Positions 1-10,517 of a DNA stretch of 64,000 bases are shown here, one piece after another. The first letter of the stretch is position 1. Every line of letters starts with the position of its first letter. Below the pieces are notes generated by a model that was not told the origin of the DNA, searched no databases, and saw only the letters and a program-made list of their open reading frames with translations. Source of the DNA: Noviherbaspirillum galbum (GTDB lineage Bacteria > Pseudomonadota > Gammaproteobacteria > Burkholderiales > Burkholderiaceae_D); contig NZ_JAAIVB010000079.1 in NCBI RefSeq assembly GCF_010974945.1, forward strand, positions 124,001 through 188,000. Direction: 5' to 3'. A program made the position numbers and the translations under genes.

Positions 1-1
1 C

Positions 2-1180
2 CAGGTGCATTTCGCCACCCTCAAGGATGGCACCGAAGTCGCGGTCAAGGTCCTGCGTCCCGGCATGAAGCGCACCATCGAGAAGGACATCGCGTTGATG
101 CAGCTCGCCGCCGGCTGGGTGGAAAAGCTCTGGGCCGACGGTCGGCGCCTGAAGCCGCGCGAGGTGGTCGCGGAATTCGACAAGTACCTGCACGACGAGC
201 TCGACCTCATGCGCGAGGCCGCCAACGCCAGCCAGCTGCGCCGCAATTTCAACGGCTCCGATTTGCTGATCGTGCCGGAAATGTTCTGGGATTACTGCTC
301 CACCTCGGTCATCGTGATGGAGCGCATGAACGGCATCCCCATTTCGCAGATCGACCGCCTGGTGGCGGAGGGCGTAGACCTCGGCAAGCTCTCGCGCGAC
401 GGCGTGGAAATCTTCTTCACCCAGGTATTCCGCGACGGCTTCTTCCATGCCGACATGCATCCGGGGAACATCCTCGTCTCCATCGATCCCGCCACCTTCG
501 GCCGCTACATCGCCCTCGATTTCGGCATCGTCGGCACGCTGACCGACTACGACAAGGACTACCTGGCCCAGAACTTCCTCGCCTTCTTCCGCCGCGACTA
601 CAAGCGCGTGGCCGAAGCCCACATCGAGTCGGGCTGGGCGCCGAAGGAAACCCGCGTGGACGAGCTCGAATCGGCGGTGCGCGCCTGCTGCGAACCCATC
701 TTCGACCGGCCGCTGCGCGACATCTCCTTCGGCCAGGTGCTGCTGCGCCTGTTCCAGACTTCGCGCCGCTTCAACATCGAAGTCCAGCCGCAGCTCGTGC
801 TGCTGCAAAAGACCCTGCTCAACATCGAAGGACTCGGCCGCCAGCTCGATCCCGACCTCGACCTGTGGAAGACCGCCAAGCCCTATCTCGAACGCTGGAT
901 GCAGGAGCAGATCGGCTGGCGCGGCATGGTGGCCCGCTTCAAGGAAGAAGCGCCGCACTGGAACAACGTCATTCCGCAGTTGCCCCGCCTGGCGCACCAG
1001 CTGCTCAAGCTGCGGGTGGAGGAGCGGGCGGAGGAATCCAGCGAGATGATGCGCGAGCTGGTACAGGAAATGAAGCGCAGCAACCGGATGTTGCGGTTTC
1101 TGGTTTATTTTGGGTCGGGGTTGGTGATGGGGTTGTTGCTTGCGTTGTTGTTGATGCGGGGGCAGGTTTGGGTGTATTGA
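2..1180 (+). CDS. ubiB: UbiB, ubiquinone biosynthesis kinase-like protein (5' end missing)
   Basis: ABC1/ADCK/UbiB atypical kinase-like protein that supports ubiquinone biosynthesis at the inner membrane. The frame is open from base 2 and the first residues lie off the left edge. About 392 residues remain of a family length near 520-540, so the N-terminal KxGQ region is lost. Visible are the AVKV lysine strand, the catalytic-loop motif FHADMHPGN, the DFG-like ALDFG, and a C-terminal membrane anchor after about residue 365 ([18 protein letters not shown]). The GTG at base 5 is not a real start. It is the last gene before a 246-base gap. The assignment is firm from the kinase motifs plus the C-terminal anchor. 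Confidence 0.93.
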   Translation, partial: QVHFATLKDGTEVAVKVLRPGMKRTIEKDIALMQLAAGWVEKLWADGRRLKPREVVAEFDKYLHDELDLMREAANASQLRRNFNGSDLLIVPEMFWDYCSTSVIVMERMNGIPISQIDRLVAEGVDLGKLSRDGVEIFFTQVFRDGFFHADMHPGNILVSIDPATFGRYIALDFGIVGTLTDYDKDYLAQNFLAFFRRDYKRVAEAHIESGWAPKETRVDELESAVRACCEPIFDRPLRDISFGQVLLRLFQTSRRFNIEVQPQLVLLQKTLLNIEGLGRQLDPDLDLWKTAKPYLERWMQEQIGWRGMVARFKEEAPHWNNVIPQLPRLAHQLLKLRVEERAEESSEMMRELVQEMKRSNRMLRFLVYFGSGLVMGLLLALLLMRGQVWVY

Positions 1181-1271
1181 GGGAAGAGGGAGTTGTCCTC
1201 GTGTGCACGCCGATGTCGTCCGCGCCGCTCTCTGTCACCTGCGCCTAGCTCCGCCACCCCCGCAACGCTCC

Positions 1272-1300
1272 GTCATCCCCGCGCAGGCGGGGATCCCATT
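1272..1300. repeat. Dispersed inverted repeat, dRS3-like copy 1
   Basis: The core reads ATCCCC-N8-GGGGAT (1275-1294) and is followed by CCCATTT. A second copy at 19779-19808 has the same N8 frame (GCGnAGGC) and the same CCCATTT flank. This resembles the widespread proteobacterial intergenic repeat whose neisserial form (dRS3) is ATTCCC-N8-GGGAAT. It sits in the ubiB-symporter gap. Confidence 0.6.
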
Positions 1301-1392
1301 TCAGCGCCTCACCCCTCGCCTGCCGTCCGAAACCCCACCGCGCGAATCCCCCCGCTCCCCTGAAAATACCCCTTCCAGCCATCGATTTTCTT

Positions 1393-1398
1393 TATAAT
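1393..1398 (+). promoter_or_regulatory. Candidate -10 element of the symporter gene
   Basis: A perfect TATAAT lies 28 bases before the symporter ATG, preceded by CTT. No convincing -35 is seen at 16-18 bases upstream, so this is a half-supported promoter. Confidence 0.4.
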
Positions 1399-1426
1399 CG
1401 GGGCACTTTCCACGGGGCTTGCTGAC

Positions 1427-2908
1427 ATGAATGTCACACTGATCACTTTCGTCGTGCTCTACCTGCTGGGCACGCTTGGACTGGGTGTGTGGGCGGGAAC
1501 GCGCATCAAGAACACCAGCGATTTCGCCGTTGCCGGACGCAGCCTGCCGCTGATCATGGTGGTCACCACCACCTTCGCGACCTGGTTCGGCGCGGAGACC
1601 GTGATGGGCATTCCGGCCAAGTTCGTGCAGGGCGGCCTGAATGCCATCGTCGAGGACCCGTTCGGCGCCGGCACCTGCCTGATCCTCGTGGGCCTGTTCT
1701 TCGCCACCAAGCTCTACCGGCAAAACCTGCTGACCATCGGCGACTTCTTCCGGCAGCGCTATGGCAAGGGCGTGGAAATCTTTTGCTCCGGCGCGATCAT
1801 CCTGAGCTATCTCGGCTGGGTGGCGGCGCAGATCACCGCGCTGGGCCTGGTGTTCTCCGTGCTGACCAACGGCGCGATGTCGGAAACCGCGGGCATGATC
1901 GTCGGTACGCTGGCGGTGCTGATCTACGTCGTGATCGGCGGCTTCCTCGCCGTTGCCTGGACCGATTTCATCCAGATGATCGTGCTGGTGGTCGGACTGT
2001 CCATCATCGCCTTCTTCTCCGCCGACCTGGCGGGGGGCGCGGGCAAGGTGATCGCCATGACGAATGAAAAGAACCTCTGGAAGCTGCTGCCCCAGCCCAG
2101 CTTCACCGAAATCGCCGGCTTCGTCGGCGCCGGCCTGACCATGATGCTGGGCAGCATTCCGCAGCAGGACGTGTTCCAGCGCGTGATGTCGGCCAAGGAT
2201 GAAAAGACCGCCCGCAACGGCGCGGTCATCGGTGGCGCCAGCTACATCCTGTTTGCCTTCGTGCCGATGTTCATCGTCTCGTGCGCGGTGCTGGTGATGG
2301 GCACCGATGCGCTGGACATCGCCAAGAACGACTACCAGCGCCTGCTGCCCACCTTCGTGCTCACCAAGATGCCGCTGGTGATGCAGATCCTGTTCTTCGG
2401 CGCGCTGCTGTCGGCCATCAAGAGCACCTCGTCCGCCACGCTGCTGGCGCCATCGACCAGCTTCGTCGAAAACATCCTGAAGAACCTGCGCCCGCACATG
2501 AGCGACCGCCAGCAGCTGTTCGCCATGCGCACCACCATCGTCATTTTCGCCGCGCTAGTCCTGGCCTATGCGATCGCCATGAAGGGAACGGCGATCTACG
2601 ACCTCGTGTCCGCGGCCTACCAGGTCACTCTGGTCGGCGCATTCGTGCCGCTGGCCATGGGACTGTACTGGAAGCGGTCTACGACCCAGGGGGCGATCTT
2701 CTCGCTGGCCGCCGGCATCGGCACCTGGATCCTCTTCTTCCCCCAGGTCAGCGGCCTCGGCGAGCAGTTCCCGCCCCAGCTCGCCGGCCTGGTCGCCGCC
2801 TTCGCCGGGATGATCGTCGGTTCGCTGCTGCCCCAGAAACTCAAGAACCGGCACGAGCCGCATCATGCCCATGCGGGCGTCGGTGTCCATTCGCACTCGG
2901 CGCACTGA
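1427..2908 (+). CDS. Sodium:solute symporter (SSS family)
   Basis: A 493-residue inner-membrane protein of the sodium:solute symporter family (PutP/PanF-like fold). About 13 hydrophobic segments are visible, with the N-terminal FAVAGRSLPL region and the WFGAETVMG helix typical of the family. It should couple solute uptake to a sodium gradient; the substrate cannot be read from sequence. The last 20 residues are unusually rich in histidine (HEPHHAHAGVGVHSHSAH), which is atypical and could bind metal. The stop codon is only 10 bases before the GTG chosen for the TRAP small permease, so the three transporter genes may be co-transcribed. Confidence 0.85.
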   Translation: MNVTLITFVVLYLLGTLGLGVWAGTRIKNTSDFAVAGRSLPLIMVVTTTFATWFGAETVMGIPAKFVQGGLNAIVEDPFGAGTCLILVGLFFATKLYRQNLLTIGDFFRQRYGKGVEIFCSGAIILSYLGWVAAQITALGLVFSVLTNGAMSETAGMIVGTLAVLIYVVIGGFLAVAWTDFIQMIVLVVGLSIIAFFSADLAGGAGKVIAMTNEKNLWKLLPQPSFTEIAGFVGAGLTMMLGSIPQQDVFQRVMSAKDEKTARNGAVIGGASYILFAFVPMFIVSCAVLVMGTDALDIAKNDYQRLLPTFVLTKMPLVMQILFFGALLSAIKSTSSATLLAPSTSFVENILKNLRPHMSDRQQLFAMRTTIVIFAALVLAYAIAMKGTAIYDLVSAAYQVTLVGAFVPLAMGLYWKRSTTQGAIFSLAAGIGTWILFFPQVSGLGEQFPPQLAGLVAAFAGMIVGSLLPQKLKNRHEPHHAHAGVGVHSHSAH

Positions 2909-2918
2909 GGACGAAAGC

Positions 2919-3458
2919 GTGGCGCCCATGCGCGAATCCGGATTGCAGCGGGGCCGCGCCATCCTGGACCGCATGATGGGACGCCTGCTGGCGGCGGCGT
3001 CCTTGCTGGTGCTGCCGGTTTCCCTGCTGCTTTTCCTGCAATGGCCGCTGCGGGAACTGGTCCATGCCTGGTCGCGCGAGGCAAACGACCTCGCTCAGTG
3101 GCTCTTTGCGTTCTACATCAGCGCCGCCCTGACCTATGCCACCCGTGTGCAATCCCATCCGGCGGCGCATGCCATCGCCCACCGCTATCCCCCGGCGCTG
3201 CGCCGCCGGCTGCACAAGGCCGCCTCGCTGCTGGTGCTCCTGCCCTGGTCAAGCTTCATCCTCTATGCCGCCACGCCCGCGGTCTGGCAATCGGTGCTGC
3301 AGCTCGAAGGCTTTCCCGAAACCTATAACCCGGGTTATTTCCTGGTCAAGGTCGCGGCCTGGGTGCTCGCGCTGCTGGTCCTGCTGCAGGCGCTGCTCGA
3401 TCTGTTCGCGCCGGCCGCGCCGGGTGAAGGCGTGCGCGATTCGGGGGAGGGAACATGA
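2919..3458 (+). CDS. TRAP transporter small permease (DctQ-like)
   Basis: About 179 residues with four hydrophobic helices, the usual topology of TRAP DctQ subunits. It is directly coupled to a DctM large permease by an ATGA overlap at 3455-3458, which strongly supports the call. The open frame extends upstream into the symporter. The GTG at 2919 is preferred because GAGG lies 8 bases before it; ATG 2928 is the alternative. TRAP systems use an ion gradient with a periplasmic binding protein (DctP), and none is encoded in the window. Substrate unknown; organic acids are the commonest class. Confidence 0.7.
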   Translation: MAPMRESGLQRGRAILDRMMGRLLAAASLLVLPVSLLLFLQWPLRELVHAWSREANDLAQWLFAFYISAALTYATRVQSHPAAHAIAHRYPPALRRRLHKAASLLVLLPWSSFILYAATPAVWQSVLQLEGFPETYNPGYFLVKVAAWVLALLVLLQALLDLFAPAAPGEGVRDSGEGT

Positions 3459-4966
3459 GCGAAACCACCGGCCTGTGGATGCTCCTCGGTGTCGCCGTCC
3501 TGCTGCTCGCGACCGGCCTGCCTGCCTGGACGGTGCTGCTCGGCGTGGCCGCCGCCTTTTCCGCGCTCGGCATGGCGACCGGCGTGATCTCGATGGCGGT
3601 CCTGACCGCGTTGCCGCCCCGTCTCATCGGCCTGCTCGAGCAAGACCTCCTGCAAGCCTTGCCCCTCTACGTGCTCCTGGGAGCGATGCTGAACCGGCTG
3701 CCCCTGGCGCGCATCCTGTTCAATACCGGCACGCACGCCCTGCAGCGCACCGGTGCCGGGCCGCAGCTCATGAGCCTGCTGCTCGGCCTGCTGCTGGCGC
3801 CGATCAACGGCTCGGTCGGCGCCAGCGTGACCATGCTTTCCCGTACCGTCCAGTCCAGGCTGGCCGCTGCCCGCGTGCCGGCCTCGGCCAGCGCCGCCCT
3901 GATCTGCGCCGGCGGCACCTTCGGCGTGGTGATTCCCCCGTCGCTGGTGCTCATCCTGCTCGGCGACGCGATGCTGCGCGCGCATACCGAAGCGGTCAAT
4001 GCCACGCACCAGGCCGCCCGCATCATCAATACCCAGGATCTGTTCCGCGGCGCGCTGCCGCCGGCGCTGCTGTTCTGCGCGCTGTGCATGGCCGCCGCCT
4101 GGTGGATGTCGCGCCGCGGGAAGCCTGTCGCCGATCAGGCGGACGCCGCGCCGACCACCGCCGACCGCCTGACCGCGGCGGCAACCGTGCTCTTCCTCGT
4201 CGGCCTGCTCGCCGGGGTCGCCCTCGGCTACTTCTATGCGGTGGAGGGGGCCGCCGCCGGCGGCGTGGCGCTCGCCCTGTACGGTTTCGCTACCCGCACC
4301 TTGTCGCGCAAGGTGATGGCGGATGTGCTGCGCGACACCATGGCCTTGTCCGGCGCCCTGTTCGCGCTGCTGATCGCCGCGACCATGTTTACCTTGGTGC
4401 TGCGCCTCTTCGGCACCGACCGCTGGATCGCCGACGCGCTCCTTGCCCTGCCGGGCGGTCCGGCCGCGGTGCTCGCCGCCGTCCTGCTGGTGCTGGCGCT
4501 GTCGGCGCTGGTGCTCGATGCCTTCGAGATCATCTTCGTTGTCATTCCCATCGTCATGCCGCCCTTGCTGATGCGCCAGCCGGACGCGGTCTGGATGTCG
4601 GTGATCGCCTTGCTGATGCTGCAAGCCAGTTTCCTGCTGCCGCCGCTCGGCTACGCGGTCTTGCTCATCCGCCACGACATGGCGGGCGTGCTGTCGATGC
4701 GGGCGCTGGCCCGCGCCCTCGCGCCCTACGTCTTCGCGCAGGCGGTGGTGCTGGGATGCGTCCTGGCGTTTCCACAGATGACCCATGTCTTCTCGCCGCC
4801 GGAAAGCGCGCCGCAGGAAAATGCGGGCAGCACGGAGGATGGCTGGGAAATGCTTCGCAGGCAGCAGGAAGAGGCCCAGGGCGCGCAAGGAAGCCAAGGA
4901 ACGCCTGGCGAAGGCAATGCCGTGCCTTCTTTCTCCCTGCCGCCGCCGGAGGGCGAGGCCCGGTAG
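3455..4966 (+). CDS. TRAP transporter large permease (DctM-like)
   Basis: A 503-residue polytopic protein of the DctM family with long hydrophobic helices throughout. It includes the pore-region stretches GSVGASVTMLSR and GGTFGVVIPPSLVL characteristic of the family. It overlaps the small permease gene by four bases, so the two are translationally coupled. The family is usually about 425-470 residues; here the last 55 residues form a polar, Gln/Gly/Pro-rich tail after the final helix that looks disordered and cytoplasmic. A periplasmic DctP partner must be encoded elsewhere. No terminator is obvious in the 203 bases before fmdB. Confidence 0.85.
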   Translation: MSETTGLWMLLGVAVLLLATGLPAWTVLLGVAAAFSALGMATGVISMAVLTALPPRLIGLLEQDLLQALPLYVLLGAMLNRLPLARILFNTGTHALQRTGAGPQLMSLLLGLLLAPINGSVGASVTMLSRTVQSRLAAARVPASASAALICAGGTFGVVIPPSLVLILLGDAMLRAHTEAVNATHQAARIINTQDLFRGALPPALLFCALCMAAAWWMSRRGKPVADQADAAPTTADRLTAAATVLFLVGLLAGVALGYFYAVEGAAAGGVALALYGFATRTLSRKVMADVLRDTMALSGALFALLIAATMFTLVLRLFGTDRWIADALLALPGGPAAVLAAVLLVLALSALVLDAFEIIFVVIPIVMPPLLMRQPDAVWMSVIALLMLQASFLLPPLGYAVLLIRHDMAGVLSMRALARALAPYVFAQAVVLGCVLAFPQMTHVFSPPESAPQENAGSTEDGWEMLRRQQEEAQGAQGSQGTPGEGNAVPSFSLPPPEGEAR

Positions 4967-5129
4967 GAGAAGCGGCCGGCCGTTCCGGGAAGCAGGGCAG
5001 GGCTGGCGCCGTGGAGCCGCCCGGAAAATGATGGCGATACGCCAAGGCCGCTCTCTCCGGCCCCGCAAAATCCGCGCTCTCTTCTTCCGATCTTGCCTCG
5101 AAGGCATCCAAAGCCTGCCTGAAAGCCTT

Positions 5130-5135
5130 TATAAT
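5130..5135 (+). promoter_or_regulatory. Candidate -10 element of the fmdB-DUF502-aspS cluster
   Basis: A TATAAT hexamer lies 35 bases upstream of the fmdB ATG within CTTTATAATTC. The best hexamer 17 bases upstream (TCCAAA, 5107-5112) matches a -35 element poorly. It is placed where a promoter for the following three genes would be expected. Confidence 0.45.
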
Positions 5136-5169
5136 TCAGGGTTTTGGATGATTTTTGCGGGGTTTCTCC

Positions 5170-5478
5170 ATGCCTATTTATGCTTATCGTTGCGAGAGCT
5201 GCGGTTTCGCCAAGGATGTATTGCAAAAGATATCCGACGCACCGCTGACCGCCTGCCCCTCCTGCGCAAAGGACACGTTCAAGAAGCAGCTGACCGCCGC
5301 CGGCTTCCAGCTCAAGGGCACGGGCTGGTACGTGACGGATTTCCGCAATAATGGCGGCGGCACCGCTTCTCCGGCCAAGAACGCCGGCAGCGGCGGTACC
5401 GGCGGCGACAGCGCCGCGTCGTCGTCAAATGACGGCGCGTCCGCCGCGCCCGCCACCCCTCCCGCGCCCGCCGCCTGA
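5170..5478 (+). CDS. FmdB-family zinc-ribbon protein
   Basis: A 102-residue protein starting MPIYAYRCESCG. Four cysteines (C8, C11, C29, C32) form the CxxC-CxxC zinc ribbon of the FmdB regulatory family. The N-terminal 60 residues are conserved, and the rest is a Gly/Ser/Ala/Pro-rich low-complexity tail. ATG 5170 is chosen because the conserved MPIY begins there; an in-frame ATG at 5155 is five codons earlier. It is followed by DUF502 and aspS, a constant gene order in beta-proteobacteria. The biological role of these small zinc ribbons is unproven. Confidence 0.85.
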   Translation: MPIYAYRCESCGFAKDVLQKISDAPLTACPSCAKDTFKKQLTAAGFQLKGTGWYVTDFRNNGGGTASPAKNAGSGGTGGDSAASSSNDGASAAPATPPAPAA

Positions 5479-5545
5479 GCGTGCCGGACCCCGGGAAACC
5501 ATCTTGAAGCAGGAGGCGCCCGCCGCCTCCCTGAACTGGCTACAC

Positions 5546-6178
5546 ATGCGCAAATACTTCGTCACCGGCTTGCTGATTCTCGTCCCCCTCGTCATCACGG
5601 CCTGGGTATTGAATCTCATCATCTCCACCATGGACCAGTCGCTGCTCCTGCTGCCGGAAAGCTGGCGGCCGGGCGCCCTGCTGGGCTTCCACGTGCCCGG
5701 CGCGGGCGCCGTGCTGACGCTGCTGGTGGTGTTCCTCACCGGCCTCCTGACCCGCAACTTCATCGGCAAGCAGGTGGTCTACTGGTGGGAGCGGCTGCTG
5801 ACCCGCATTCCGGTGGTCAATTCGATCTACTCGAGCGTGAAACAGGTGTCGGATACCCTGTTCTCGTCGTCCGGCAATGCATTCCGCAAGGCGGTGCTGG
5901 TGCAGTATCCGCGGCAGGGTTCCTGGACCATCGCCTTCCTCACCGGCGCGCCGGGCGGCGATGTGAAGAATCATCTCGTCGGCGACTACATCAGCGTCTA
6001 TGTGCCCACCACACCCAACCCGACTTCCGGCTTCTTCCTGATGATGCCCAGGGCCGATACGATCGAGCTCGACATGAGCGTCGACGAGGCGCTGAAGTAC
6101 ATCGTGTCCATGGGTGTCGTCACTCCCGAACATGCGAAGCCTGCGTCCGCCACCAGGAAGGCCGATCTGGTGTCCTGA
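5546..6178 (+). CDS. DUF502 family membrane protein
   Basis: A 210-residue protein with two N-terminal transmembrane helices (about residues 5-27 and 50-72) and a soluble C-terminal domain. It contains the conserved stretches RIPVVNSIYSSVKQ and VPTTPNPTSGFFLM of DUF502. Function is unknown. The start is taken at ATG 5546 (MRKYFVTG), where the conserved membrane segment begins; the frame is open further upstream over the end of fmdB. It lies between fmdB and aspS. Confidence 0.85.
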   Translation: MRKYFVTGLLILVPLVITAWVLNLIISTMDQSLLLLPESWRPGALLGFHVPGAGAVLTLLVVFLTGLLTRNFIGKQVVYWWERLLTRIPVVNSIYSSVKQVSDTLFSSSGNAFRKAVLVQYPRQGSWTIAFLTGAPGGDVKNHLVGDYISVYVPTTPNPTSGFFLMMPRADTIELDMSVDEALKYIVSMGVVTPEHAKPASATRKADLVS

Positions 6179-6259
6179 CCGCGCCACTCAACCCGACTCC
6201 GGCCCCGCCCTGCCGATGCAGGGGACCGAAGCACAACAACGTCAATACGGAAAACCATC

Positions 6260-8068
6260 ATGTCTATGCGAACTCATTACTGCGGCCTCGTCACCGAGGC
6301 GCTTCTCGGCCAAACCGTCAGCCTGTGCGGCTGGGTGCACCGCCGCCGCGACCATGGCGGCGTCATCTTCATCGACCTGCGCGACCGCGAGGGCCTGGTG
6401 CAGGTGGTGTGCGACCCTGACCGCCCCGAGGTGTTCAAGGCTGCGGAATCGGTCCGCAACGAGTTCTGCCTGCGCATCACTGGCCTCGTGCGCAACCGTC
6501 CCGAAGGCACCACCAACGCCAACCTGAATTCTGGCAAGATCGAGGTGCTGGCCCAGCAGCTCGAGGTGCTCAACCCGTCCGTCACGCCGCCGTTCCAGCT
6601 CGACGACGACCATCTCTCCGAGACCACCCGCCTGACGCACCGCGTGCTCGACCTGCGCCGCCCGCAGATGCAGAACAACCTGCGCCTGCGCTACAAGGTC
6701 ACGATGGAAGTGCGCAAGTTCCTCGACGCCAACGGCTTCATCGACATCGAGACGCCGATGCTGACCAAGTCCACGCCCGAAGGCGCGCGCGACTACCTCG
6801 TGCCCTCCCGCGTGAACGCCGGCAACTTCTTCGCGCTGCCGCAGTCGCCGCAGCTCTTCAAGCAGCTGCTGATGGTTGCGAACTTCGACCGCTACTACCA
6901 GATCACCAAGTGCTTCCGCGACGAAGACCTGCGCGCCGACCGCCAGCCTGAGTTCACCCAGATCGACTGCGAAACCTCGTTCATGAACGAGCAGGAAATC
7001 CGCGACCTGTTCGAAGGCATGATCCGCGGCACGTTCAAGAACGTGCTCGACGTCGAGCTGCCCAACCCCTTCCCGGTCATGCAGTATTCCGAAGCCATGG
7101 GCCTCTACGGTTCCGACAAGCCCGACATGCGCGTCAAGCTGCAGTTCACCGAACTGACCGACGTGATGAAGGACGTGGACTTCAAGGTCTTCTCCGCCGC
7201 GGCCACCATGGAAGGCGGCCGCGTGGTCGGCCTGCGCGTGCCGGGCGGCGGCGCTATGCCGCGTTCCGAGATCGACGCCTACACCCAGTTCGTCGCCATC
7301 TACGGCGCCAAGGGCCTGGCCTACATCAAGGTCAACGAGCGCGCCAAGGGCCGCGACGGCCTGCAATCGCCGATCGTCAAGAACATCCATGACGCCGCGC
7401 TCAACGCCATCCTCGAAAAGACCGGCGCCCAGGACGGCGACCTGATCTTCTTCGGCGCCGACAAGGCAAAGGTCGTCAACGACGCCATCGGCGCGCTGCG
7501 CGTGAAGATCGGCCACAGCGACTTCGGCAAGAAGAACGGCCTGTTCGAGGAAACCTGGAAGCCGCTGTGGGTTGTCGACTTCCCGATGTTCGAATACGAC
7601 GAGGAAGGCGGCCGCTACGTCGCCGCCCACCATCCCTTCACCGCGCCCAAGGACGGCCACGAAGACCTGCTCGAAACAGATCCGGGCAAGGCTGTCGCCA
7701 AGGCCTACGACATGGTGCTCAACGGCTGGGAACTCGGCGGCGGCTCGGTGCGTATCCACCGCGCCGACGTGCAGAGCAAGGTGTTCCGCGCGCTCAAGAT
7801 CGATGCCGAGGAAGCCCAGCTCAAGTTCGGCTTCCTGCTGGACGCGCTGCAGTACGGCGCGCCGCCGCATGGCGGCCTGGCCTTCGGCCTCGACCGCATC
7901 GTCACCATGATGACCGGCGCCGAGTCCATCCGCGACGTGATCGCCTTCCCCAAGACCCAGCGCGCGCAGTGCCTGCTGACGCACGCGCCGTCGGAAGTCG
8001 ACGAGAAGCAGCTGCGCGAGCTGCATATCCGCCTGCGCAACGTCGAGCCGGCGGTGAAGGCTTCCTGA
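6260..8068 (+). CDS. aspS: Aspartate--tRNA ligase
   Basis: A 602-residue class II aminoacyl-tRNA synthetase that charges tRNA with aspartate in the cytosol. The N-terminal OB fold (about 1-110) contains [14 protein letters not shown]. Motif 2 is seen at [16 protein letters not shown], a GAD insertion follows (about 290-420), and motif 3 is [10 protein letters not shown] near the C-terminus. Length is normal for bacterial AspRS. Whether it is discriminating or also charges tRNA-Asn cannot be told by eye. A strong terminator follows 24 bases after the stop. Confidence 0.98.
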   Translation: MSMRTHYCGLVTEALLGQTVSLCGWVHRRRDHGGVIFIDLRDREGLVQVVCDPDRPEVFKAAESVRNEFCLRITGLVRNRPEGTTNANLNSGKIEVLAQQLEVLNPSVTPPFQLDDDHLSETTRLTHRVLDLRRPQMQNNLRLRYKVTMEVRKFLDANGFIDIETPMLTKSTPEGARDYLVPSRVNAGNFFALPQSPQLFKQLLMVANFDRYYQITKCFRDEDLRADRQPEFTQIDCETSFMNEQEIRDLFEGMIRGTFKNVLDVELPNPFPVMQYSEAMGLYGSDKPDMRVKLQFTELTDVMKDVDFKVFSAAATMEGGRVVGLRVPGGGAMPRSEIDAYTQFVAIYGAKGLAYIKVNERAKGRDGLQSPIVKNIHDAALNAILEKTGAQDGDLIFFGADKAKVVNDAIGALRVKIGHSDFGKKNGLFEETWKPLWVVDFPMFEYDEEGGRYVAAHHPFTAPKDGHEDLLETDPGKAVAKAYDMVLNGWELGGGSVRIHRADVQSKVFRALKIDAEEAQLKFGFLLDALQYGAPPHGGLAFGLDRIVTMMTGAESIRDVIAFPKTQRAQCLLTHAPSEVDEKQLRELHIRLRNVEPAVKAS

Positions 8069-8091
8069 GCCTGCTCGGGACGGCAAGATCG

Positions 8092-8117
8092 AAAGGGCGC
8101 TGCGGCGCCCTTTTTTT
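8092..8117 (+). terminator. Rho-independent terminator of aspS
   Basis: A perfect 7-bp stem (8094-8100 with 8105-8111), a four-base loop TGCG and a run of seven T immediately after. It ends the fmdB-DUF502-aspS transcript. Confidence 0.9.
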
Positions 8118-8519
8118 CGGCGCGAACAATCCGGGCGGGCTTGGCACTCAGCAGGGTGCGTGCGCGGCATGATTCGTCGCCACGGTCCCGCTTTTCCCTT
8201 CTCGCCCGATAACCTATGTCTCCTCTAGCCGGCTCGCTGCAAGTTTCTCCTTCCCTTGACCTCGGCACTTCGCCCGATGGCAGTTCGTCATTTTCCCCGC
8301 CGCCCGATGAAGCCTCGCCGGACAATCCGGCATCATGGTTCATGTGGCCGGGAGCGGCATCCGCTCTCCTGCCTGGAATGGAAATTCCGGCGCGCGGCGA
8401 CTGGAGTTTTCCTACCGAGGGCCACGATGCTGCGCCGGCATTCGAATTTAGCGAACCGGGGACGCAACGCCTTCACGACGACATCGGGCCCCAGCCTCCC
8501 GACCTGCCGGCGCACCGGT
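8118..8519. other. Intergenic region without a supported gene
   Basis: About 400 bases between the aspS terminator and the end of modC. Short open frames exist on both strands but show no recognisable protein, no good ribosome site and no family resemblance. A modA gene is not hidden here. Confidence 0.6.
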
Positions 8520-9390
<871 letters not shown>

Positions 9391-9398
<8 letters not shown>

Positions 9399-10083
9399 GG
9401 CGGCCCGTCTTGAGCCAGCGCTTGTTGACGGCGTGGACCGTCAGCAAGATCGCGAAGGTGACCGCGAACAGCACCAGCGCATGGAAGTTCGCGGCGCCGT
9501 AGTTCAGGCTTTCGACTTCGTCATAGATGGCGATGGATGCCACCCTGGTCGCGCCGGGAATGTTCCCGCCGATCATCAGGATGACGCCGAATTCGCCGAT
9601 CGTGTGCGCGAAGCTCAGCACCACGCCGGACAGCAGCGAGGGCTTGATGTTGGGCAGCAGCACCCGGAACAGGGTGACGAGGTCCGGCTTGCCAAGGGTG
9701 CGCGAGGCGTCGCGCAAGGAGGGCGGCAGCGATTCGAAACCGGCCTGGATGGGTTGCACCATGAAAGGCAGGCTGAAGATGACCGAGCCAACCACGATGC
9801 CCGCGAAGCTGAATACCAGCTTGAGGTGGAACCACGCCTGCAGCCACTGCCCGAAGGCGTTCTGGGGGCTGAAGGCCAGCAGGAGGTAAAAGCCGAGGAC
9901 GGAGGGCGGCAGCACCAGCGGCATGCTGACCACGGTTTCGAGGACCGGCTTGATGCGGGTGCGGGTATGCGCGAGCCAGTAGGCCAGCGGCATGCCGATG
10001 CAGAACAGGATGAAGGTGGTCAGCGCCGCGAGGCGGAAAGTGAGGAAGAGAGGTTGCCAATCGGGATTCGTCAGCGCGCTCAT
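9391..10083 (-). CDS. modB: Molybdate ABC transporter permease ModB
   Basis: A 230-residue inner-membrane permease with five or six helices. It shows the conserved MPLVLPPSVLGFYLL segment and the EAA-like loop DASRTLGKPDLVTLFRVLLP that contacts the ATPase. FAHTIGEFGVILMIGGNIPG is diagnostic of ModB. It lies between the Mop-domain gene and modC in one operon. The expected periplasmic binding protein gene modA is absent upstream, where rng is found instead. Confidence 0.93.
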
Positions 10084-10090
10084 CGGATGG

Positions 10091-10501
10091 TCAGGCCTGT
10101 TCCAGGGGCATCACGCTCACTTCATTGGCCTTGATGAGCGCCTCGGCGCCGACGCCGATGGCCAGCCCGAGGGCGATCGCCGAACGCGTGGTGATGACCG
10201 ATTCGATGCGGTGCCCTTCCGCATCCAGCGTCACCCGGGTCAGCAGCTTGCCCGGTTCCAGGGCGGTGACGGTGCCGGCAATCCGGTTGCGCATGCTGAT
10301 CATGCCGGAGAGATGCCGCGCCAGCGAGACTTCCGCCTCCTTGAACAGCAGCGTCACCGGCATGCCGGCCTGCCAGGTCTCGATCTCCTGCGGCGCGCCG
10401 ACCAGCATCGCGGTGAAGCGCAGCTTCCCGGCCGCGGCATCGATGAGCGCGATGCTGCCCTGCATGTCGATGCCGATGATCTCGGCCGGAAGTCGGTTCA
10501 T
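10091..10501 (-). CDS. Tandem Mop/TOBE-domain molybdate-binding protein
   Basis: A 136-residue cytoplasmic protein made of two Mop-type repeats (about 1-62 and 66-133). The second repeat shows the classic pattern SMRNRIAGTVTALEPG...VITTRSAIALGL...KANEVSVM. It resembles the C-terminal half of ModE or a molbindin without a DNA-binding helix-turn-helix, so it probably stores or senses molybdate rather than regulating directly. ATG 10501 is used; a longer frame upstream runs inside rng and is noise. It is 7 bases upstream of modB. Confidence 0.85.
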   Translation of the reverse strand: MNRLPAEIIGIDMQGSIALIDAAAGKLRFTAMLVGAPQEIETWQAGMPVTLLFKEAEVSLARHLSGMISMRNRIAGTVTALEPGKLLTRVTLDAEGHRIESVITTRSAIALGLAIGVGAEALIKANEVSVMPLEQA

Positions 10502-10517
10502 GGCGTGCCCCGGTCGT

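Noticed and set aside
3335-5107. A 590-codon minus-strand frame over dctM
   Set aside because: Its product is very rich in Arg, Gln and His; dctM is supported by helices and by coupling to dctQ.
6242-8170. A 642-codon minus-strand frame over aspS
   Set aside because: aspS is certain on the plus strand; the antisense product has no recognisable domain.
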